This document shows, piece after piece, positions 1 through 5,039 of a DNA stretch of 5,039 nt (the stretch's first letter is position 1; every line of letters starts with the position of its first letter). The position numbers and the translations under genes were made by a program. Source of the DNA: Desulfobacteraceae bacterium (lineage in GTDB: Bacteria; Desulfobacterota; Desulfobacteria; Desulfobacterales; Desulfobacteraceae). The notes under the pieces are model-generated. The model saw only the letters and a program-made list of their open reading frames with translations. It had not been told where the DNA came from and ran no database searches. Location: the NCBI GenBank assembly GCA_011390435.1, contig JAABSK010000214.1:1-5039 (forward strand), read 5' to 3'.

Positions 1-3000
1 GATCCGATCCGGCCCGATTCCGCGTTTGCAACGGAACAGAAAACCAGATTTCCCCTGATTCAGGGACCCATGGCCAATATTTCAGATAATTCCGATTTTG
101 CAAATCAGGTGCTGGCCCATGGTGCCTTGCCGTTTTTTGCAGTGGGCTCCCTGCCGGAAAAACTGGCAGATGACATGCTCAAGGATGCAACTGAAAACAC
201 CTGTCACTTTGGAGCGGGGCTGGTGGGCATTGAGGCGTTTAATCCCACGGTGCAAAAGCACCTTGAGATGGTGAAAAAATATAAGGTGCCATATGCATTG
301 TTTGCCGGAGGCATTCCATCCCAGGCAGCAGAGCTTGAGGCGGCCGGCACCCGGACCTATTTGCATACCCCTTCAATTTCCATGATGGAAAACGCCATGA
401 AAAGCGGTTGCAAACGGTTTATTTTTGAAGGCGGTGAAGCTGGCGGTCATGTGGGCAGCCTGTCATCAATGGTGTTGTGGGAAAACGCCATCTCCACATT
501 GATCAATCAGGCATACGACCTGACAGATCTGTATCTGGTGTTTGCCGGAGGAATCTCCACCTGTTTTGCATCCTGTTTTATTTCCGGCATGACATCCTTT
601 CTGGCAGCCAGGGGTGCAAAAATCGGCATTCAGGTGGGCACGGCCTATCTGTTTGCTGATGAGATTGTTGAGACCCAGGCGATTCAGGCCCAGTATCGGG
701 AGATTATTATCAGGGAAAACAGAACTGTTGTCATTGGAAAGACCCTGGGGCTGGCTTCCCGGACCGCTCCCACTGAATTTGCCCGGATGATGGTGGAAAA
801 TGAAGCGCGGATGCTGAAAAACAAGGAGAGTCTGGAAAATCGAAAGCGGGCATTTGAAAAACGCAATATCGGGTCATTGCTGATCGGTGCAAAAGGGTTT
901 CTGCCGGATTTCAAAAACCCGGGGCCGGAACATTACACCTGGTTTGAAGGAGAAGCCCATCAGCAGAAGGGAAATTTTCTGGTGGGTGACAGCCTGGCGT
1001 TTTTCACCAGCGGCGTGACCATTCAACAGATTCATGACCGGTATTTTGACACCAAGGCGGTCTTGTACCGCAACCTGAACCGTCTGGAAGTTTTGACCAG
1101 TCCGAAAAGCAAAATCAATGATGAAATCGCAGTGGTGGGAATCGGCTGCACCCTTCCGGATGCAGATGATCCAGATGCCCTGTGGCAGAATATTCTGGAT
1201 CAGAAATATTCCATTTCCAAAATGCCCAAAGAGCGGTTTGACTACGAGCTGTATTATGACGCAGATAAATCTGCAGAAGATAAAACCTATACCACTCTTG
1301 CCGGTCATATCACCCATTTTGAGTTTGACTGGGAGCGTTTCGGCTATACCAGAGACAAGGCTGAACGGTTATCCCGCAGTCAGAAGATGGTGTTGCAGAC
1401 CGCCTTCAAGGCTGTTGAAAGTGCAGGTCTGCTGAGTGAGGATAACCGGCTGATTACAGATGATCCCCAGCGGACAGCCGTCATCATCGCCACCTGCCTG
1501 TCCAATGAACTGAGCAATGAGCTGCATTTCAAGTACTGGTATCCAGAGGTTCTGTCCATGCTGGAAAAGACACCGGAGTTTGAGCAGCTGACTGAAGCGG
1601 AAAAAGACCATGTCTGTAAAGCGGTTCAGGCGGGCATTGAGGGCCGCAACACCGGATATGATCCGGTCCACGGGATTTTGCTGAACATTGAGGCATCCCG
1701 TGTGGCAAGGGATCTGGGAGTCCGGGGAACCAACTATATTGTGGATGCTGCCTGTGCATCTTCTGTAACCGCGCTGGAAGCTGCTGTGGGTGAGCTTTTG
1801 TCCGGAGATCATGACCAGGTGATTGTGGGGGGTGTGAACACCCATCTGGCACCGGAATCCTTTATCGGGTTCGCCAAGATGGGCACCCTGTCGCAAAAGG
1901 GGTCCTATCCTTTTGATCAGCGGGCAGACGGCTTTGTTCTGGGCGAAGGCTCTGTGATTTTTGTCCTCAAGCGGATGAAAGATGCTTTGAAGGACAACAA
2001 CAGGATTTTCGGGGTGATCAATGCCATTGGCAGCAGTTCCGATGGCAAAGGGAAAGCCATTGCCGCACCCAGTCCCAACGGCCAGGTCTTGAGCCTTCAG
2101 CGGTGCTTTGGCAATATCCGGCCGGACATTGTTCCGGAAGATATCGGGTTTATCGAGGCCCATGGAACATCCACCACTATCGGGGATCAGGTGGAGCTTG
2201 AAACACTGAAACAGATCTATCGACAGTCCTCAGCCGGCATCAGTTCGATCAAGTCTCAGATCGGTCACCTTCTGGGCTGTGCCGGGGCTGCCGGTCTTTT
2301 AAAAGCTGTGTTGGCGGTCAGCCGCGGGATCCTTCCTCCCAACGGACAATTTAAAACACTTTCCAAAAACCACGACCTGAAAGATACAGGGCTCTACATT
2401 GTGGACCGCGCCAGAAAATGGGTGCCTGAAGACAACGGCTCCAGAAAGGCGGCAGTGTCATCATACGGCTTTGGCGGAATCAATTACCATGTGGTGGTAG
2501 AGGAGATGACCGAGGGGTATCGGCAGCTGCCCCGGAACATTTTCATTGATCCGGCGTATGATTTCAACGATGACCGGATTGTTGTGGCAGGTCTGGGCGT
2601 CTTTTTGCCGGGAGCAAAAAACACTGAAGAATTCTGGGACAAGCTGCAGTCCGGTAAAAAGCAATTGTCCCATATCCCTGCAGAGCATTTTGACAATGAT
2701 GCCTATGCCCGCCTGGACAAGCGTTCCATGTACCGCCTGCCCAAGGTGAAAGCCGGAGTGGTGACAGATTATAAGTTCAATAATCTCAAATACAGAATGC
2801 CGCCCATGATGGTCAAGAATATCGAACGGGGGCAGATTTTCGGGCTGGAGGCTGCCAGCCAGGCCCTGGAAACGTCAGGACTTCTGGAACAGCTTGAGGC
2901 TGCCAATAAAGTGGGGGTTATTCTGGGAACCATTCCAGGAGAACGTCAGAGCAAGAATATTGTCCGGACCAGAAAGCAGGTGATCGGCAATGCCATCAGG

Positions 3001-5039
3001 CAGTGCAAACAGATTGATGCTGCCAGCAGGGAGCGCATTGCCAGCCAGCTGGTGGATGCCATCCGGGCGGCGATTCCCGAGAACAACGAAGATACCACCC
3101 CGGGGTTGCTGTCCAATATCATTTCCGGAAGGATTGCCAACTATTTTGGATTGAACGGGGCCAATTATGTGATCGACGCTTCCTGCGCTTCTGCTGTGGT
3201 TGCCATGAAAAACGCCGCCCGGAATCTGAGGCAGAAAGACCTGGATTTTGTGCTGGCCGGAGGCGTGGACTGTAACCTGTATCCGGGAGTTCTGATTGCC
3301 TTCAAGCGCCTGGGGCTTTTGTCGGAAGATGAATGCCGGTTTTTTGATTCACGGGCAGACGGATATGTCATGGGAGAGGGGGCTGCCATTCACTTGATGA
3401 CCACCTATAAAAAAGCCAGGGAATACAATCTGGAGATTCTGGGTGAAATCAATGAGTGCGTTGTCCGGTCCAGCGTTCCGGATCATCTGCTGGCACCCAG
3501 TGAACATACTTTTGTGTCCACCATCAATGAAACCTATTACCAGAGCGGAATCCGGAAAAAGGAGATCACCCATCTGGATCTGTTTGCATTTTCCAATATT
3601 TTCGGGGACATGGTTGAAAAACAGGTGGTGGAAAAATGTTTCGATCATGGCATGCGCTGCGGCAACATCAAAGCGCAGTTCGGATATTTCAAGGCAGCCA
3701 ATCCCGCTGTGGCCATGGCCAAGCTCATGCTCATGAACCAGCATGGCAAACTGCTGCCGGATTTTAATCATGACGCTGACCATTCAGTGCTCAATGACAG
3801 CTCCGTGCTTGTGCCGCCCACGGCGGTGCAGATCCGCCCCAAAGGGCAGCCATTGCGGTTTGCCGCCAATGTCAACGGTATCGGCGGCAACCACTGCCAC
3901 ATGATCATGGGCAGCCTTCCGGCAATGCTTGACACCCGGGAGCAGATCATTGATGTCGAGTTCAAAGCAGCCGCAGGAGATGATATTGTGCTGGTGGATC
4001 ATGCCTATTCTGCGGATGCGGCCGGCAGGAAACTGCGGGTTGTGGCCCTGCTGTCCGGCCAGGGTGCTCAGCGCAGCCGGATGATGGCGGACCTGTTTGA
4101 AAAAGATGCGCACATCCGCAGCATCATGGAGCGGGGAGAAGCCATTTTCCGCGCAGAGCGGGGGTATTCCCTGCTGGAAATGATGTTTGGTGCCGATGAT
4201 GCCATCAACTCCACCCAGAACACGCAACCAGCGGTTTTTCTGTCTTCGGCTGCCATATACAGCCGGTTGTCTGTGGAAGGATTCTCACCGGATTATTTTA
4301 TCGGCCACAGTGTGGGGGAATATACGGCCCTGTTCGGCAACGGCATGCTCTCTTTTGACGATGCCATGCGCCTGATCATCAAACGGGCGGATCTGATGTA
4401 TGAATCCACCCTCAAGGTGCCGGGCAGCATCATGGTGGTATTTAAAAATGAGAAACAGACAGAACAGCTGATCCGTAAATCCTTTATTTCCAATATTTAT
4501 ATCACCAACAAAAACAGTGAAAAACAGACCGGTGTTTCCGGAAAATCTGACGATATTGAAAAATTCTGTGAATTCTTATCCCAGCAGTCCGTGTTCTATA
4601 AAAAGCTCAATCTTACCGGCGCGTTCCATACACCGCTGCTGGAAGATGCCTCCCGTAAGCTTCGCAGGTATCTGGACATGGTCAGCTTTAAAGAGGCGCC
4701 TTTTGGCAGGATCATTTCCAATACCCATGCCAGGCCCTATCCTGAAACCCACGAAGCAATCAAGGACCTGCTGGCAAACCAGATTATTTCCCCTGTGGAA
4801 TTTATTGCCTCGATTGAACATGTATATGAATCCGGTCGGACCCATTTTATTGAAATCGGACCGTCCCGGCTGCTGGTGAATCTGCTCAAAAACATCAATA
4901 TCGGAGAATATGAGACTGCTGTGACTGTGGATGCGGCAGTTGGCGAGGTCAAATCTTTTGATACTTGTCGAAAATATCTGCTGGAGTTAAACAGTATTTT
5001 TATTCCCCGGCCCCAGACCGGGCATCCGGTTCAACCGAT
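1..5039 (+). CDS. Multidomain type I polyketide / PUFA-type secondary-lipid synthase, internal fragment (ER-KS-KS*-AT)
   Basis: Frame 1 is open across the whole window, so both ends of the gene lie outside it. The first methionine (codon 24) sits inside the conserved QGPM motif of the first domain and cannot be the true start. Domains in order are an FMN-type enoyl reductase of the nitronate monooxygenase/FabK/PfaD superfamily (residues ~15-365), an active ketosynthase (~376-835), a second ketosynthase fold lacking both catalytic histidines (~859-1305), and an acyltransferase (~1345-1644). The ketosynthases carry hallmarks of PUFA-synthase (Pfa) enzymes. By family knowledge such cytosolic megasynthases extend an acyl chain with malonyl units, using carrier-protein, KR and DH domains. 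None of these is visible here; they are expected downstream or on partner proteins. No frameshift or stop interrupts the frame, so the gene looks intact. The product is unknown: a PUFA-like, alkyl or other secondary lipid is likeliest, a classical polyketide less so. Confidence 0.96.
46..1095 (+). other. Domain: FMN-dependent enoyl reductase-like TIM barrel (nitronate monooxygenase / FabK / PfaD superfamily)
   Basis: Residues ~15-365 form a flavin barrel. The visible signatures are FPLIQGPMANIS at the first strand (residues 17-28), GGEAGGHVG with His150 at 144-152, VFAGGI at 180-185, and GIQVGTAYLFADE at 209-221, which matches the family's phosphate-binding G-T segment. The His of GGEAGGHVG aligns with the conserved histidine near FMN in FabK and nitronate monooxygenases. 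The stretch GNFLVGDSLAFFTSGVT followed by QQIHD (about residues 324-345) resembles the C-terminal helical part seen in PfaD-like reductases. In a lipid synthase the expected reaction is FMN/NAD(P)H-dependent reduction of trans-enoyl-ACP; nitronate oxidation is unlikely in this context. The GGEAGGH form is closer to FabK/NMO than to the form I recall from free-standing PfaD. The first ~14 residues of the window are probably an upstream linker, so more domains may precede this one. Confidence 0.87.
1126..2505 (+). other. Domain: ketosynthase 1, catalytically complete, PUFA-synthase type
   Basis: This domain spans residues 376 (IAVVGIGC) to 835 (SYGFGGINYHVVVEE). It performs decarboxylative Claisen condensation between the growing acyl chain and malonyl-ACP. 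The full triad is present: Cys585 in VDAACASSV, His721 in EAHGTSTTIGDQVE (the usual HGTGT reads HGTST), and His756 in KSQIGHLLG with the preceding Lys751. The segment SSDGKGKAIAAPSPNGQ (679-695) closely resembles the equivalent part of PfaA ketosynthases. The distance from domain start to Cys585 is about 209 residues, some 40 longer than in ordinary modular PKS ketosynthases. The extra length is a charged, helical-looking insertion around residues 500-555, also a PUFA-type trait. A linker of only ~24 residues, without a carrier protein, joins it to the second KS, suggesting that the two folds pair with each other. Confidence 0.93.
2575..3915 (+). other. Domain: ketosynthase 2, degenerate (Cys kept, both catalytic His lost), chain-length-factor-like
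   Basis: The KS fold runs from residue 859 (RIVVAGLGVFLPG) to 1305. It keeps fold-level motifs: ISGRIANYFGLNG, FDSRADGYVMGEG, and the nucleophile Cys1062 in IDASCASAV. Aligned with KS1 on the downstream Gly-Asp, the HGTGT histidine is Phe1195 (LFAFSNIFGDMVE). The second histidine is Tyr1229 (IKAQFGYFKAANP), while Lys1224 is kept. The SSDGKxK..APxPxGQ segment is eroded to SSVPDHLLAPSEHT, and the terminal GFGGTNxH motif has become GIGGNHCH. Without the histidines it should not carry out decarboxylative condensation. Plausible roles are a structural or chain-length partner of KS1 (compare the CLF of PfaC, or the degenerate KS preceding the AT of PfaB) or an acyl-transfer/holding site using Cys1062. 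The reading frame is clean and the fold motifs remain, so this looks like functional specialisation and not decay. Confidence 0.9.
3916..4032 (+). other. KS2-to-AT linker
   Basis: About 39 residues (1306-1344) separate the end of the KS2 fold from the first strand of the acyltransferase. The sequence includes MLDTREQIIDVEFKAA and DIVLVDHAYSADAAG. It is shorter than the ~100-residue KS-to-AT adapter typical of modular PKSs. I see no catalytic motif, no low-complexity run and no carrier-protein DSL-type serine. It is best read as a structured or semi-structured spacer. Confidence 0.6.
4033..4932 (+). other. Domain: acyltransferase (probably malonyl-CoA:ACP transacylase)
   Basis: Residues ~1345-1644. 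This domain loads the extender unit from CoA onto the carrier protein. Visible catalytic elements are the oxyanion-hole motif GQGAQ (1353-1357), the nucleophile Ser1437 in IGHSVGEYTALF, Arg1462 in IKRADLM, and His1543 in GAFHTPLL. The spacings Ser to Arg (25) and Ser to His (106) match E. coli FabD (Ser92, Arg117, His201). The C-terminal IEIGPSRLLVNLL (1617-1629) is the usual closing motif. Arg1462, which binds the malonyl carboxylate, and the GAFH box, closer to the malonyl-type HAFH than to methylmalonyl-type YASH, support malonyl-CoA as substrate. That specificity is an inference, and GAFH is not the textbook form. The domain directly follows the degenerate KS, as in PfaB-like architecture. 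Confidence 0.92.
4933..5039 (+). other. Post-AT linker running off the window
   Basis: After the AT core the chain continues for ~35 residues. First comes a helical-looking piece (VGEVKSFDTCRKYLLEL), then a Pro-rich tail (IFIPRPQTGHPVQP). This is typical of the start of a flexible linker leading to acyl-carrier-protein or reductive domains. No carrier-protein motif lies inside the window, so the identity of the next domain cannot be determined here. Confidence 0.55.

Noticed and set aside
70..72. ATG as a possible gene start
   Set aside because: It is the Met of the conserved QGPM barrel motif, with homologous sequence (FPLIQ) directly upstream in frame, so the true start lies before the window.
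874..1317. 147-codon minus-strand open frame across the ER-KS1 junction
   Set aside because: Same reason: it is fully contained within the coding sequence of the synthase on the other strand and shows no family resemblance.
1369..2163. 264-codon open frame on the minus strand
   Set aside because: It lies antisense to the KS1 active-site region, and its translation shows no recognisable domain. The plus-strand frame has conserved catalytic motifs throughout, so this is a shadow.
3349..3783. 144-codon minus-strand open frame
   Set aside because: Antisense to KS2. It has no recognisable motif, and the plus-strand frame contains aligned KS residues over the same span.
2575..3915. KS2 as a pseudogenised domain
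   Set aside because: No stop or frameshift occurs, the fold motifs and nucleophile are kept, and the intact AT follows in the same frame. A specialised non-condensing role is more likely than decay.
3784..4227. 147-codon minus-strand open frame
   Set aside because: Antisense to the KS2-AT junction; a shadow, with no motif and no sign of its own expression signals.
4517..4879. 120-codon plus-strand frame in a different phase
   Set aside because: It overlaps the AT catalytic His and the IEIGP closing motif, which are read in frame 1. Its own translation has no domain character.

Overview
The window is the interior of one very large gene. Reading frame 1 of the plus strand is open from the first base to the last (1679 codons plus 2 bases), with no start codon of its own and no stop. 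It encodes part of a multidomain type I polyketide synthase / secondary-lipid synthase. There is no intergenic DNA, so no promoter, terminator, RNA gene, mobile element, CRISPR array or second gene is present. Every other open frame in the window is a shadow of this one.

Layout, in residues of the translated fragment: (1) about 15-365, a flavin-dependent TIM-barrel domain of the nitronate monooxygenase / FabK / PfaD superfamily, the expected enoyl reductase (ER); (2) about 376-835, a first ketosynthase (KS1) with a complete Cys-His-His active site; (3) about 859-1305, a second ketosynthase fold (KS2) that keeps the cysteine but has Phe and Tyr where both catalytic histidines should be; (4) about 1345-1644, an acyltransferase (AT) with all expected catalytic residues; (5) about 1645-1679, a linker running off the window, where carrier-protein and reductive domains would be expected.

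The KS sequences resemble the ketosynthases of polyunsaturated fatty acid (PUFA, Pfa-type) synthases rather than ordinary modular PKSs. Signs are the DAACASS-type active site, an SSDGKxK..APxPxGQ motif, and an insertion of about 40 residues before the cysteine. An active KS followed by a degenerate KS recalls the KS-CLF (chain-length-factor) pair of PfaC. A degenerate KS followed by an AT recalls PfaB. An FMN-type ER recalls PfaD. Here these parts are fused in one chain in the order ER-KS-KS*-AT. The likely job is iterative, reductive assembly of an acyl chain from malonyl units; the product cannot be read from this fragment.

The host is probably a bacterium of moderate GC content. The general style (large fused lipid synthase, codon choice) is compatible with a sulfate-reducing member of Desulfobacterota such as the Desulfobacterales, but this is a low-confidence inference, because nothing in the window is taxonomically diagnostic.
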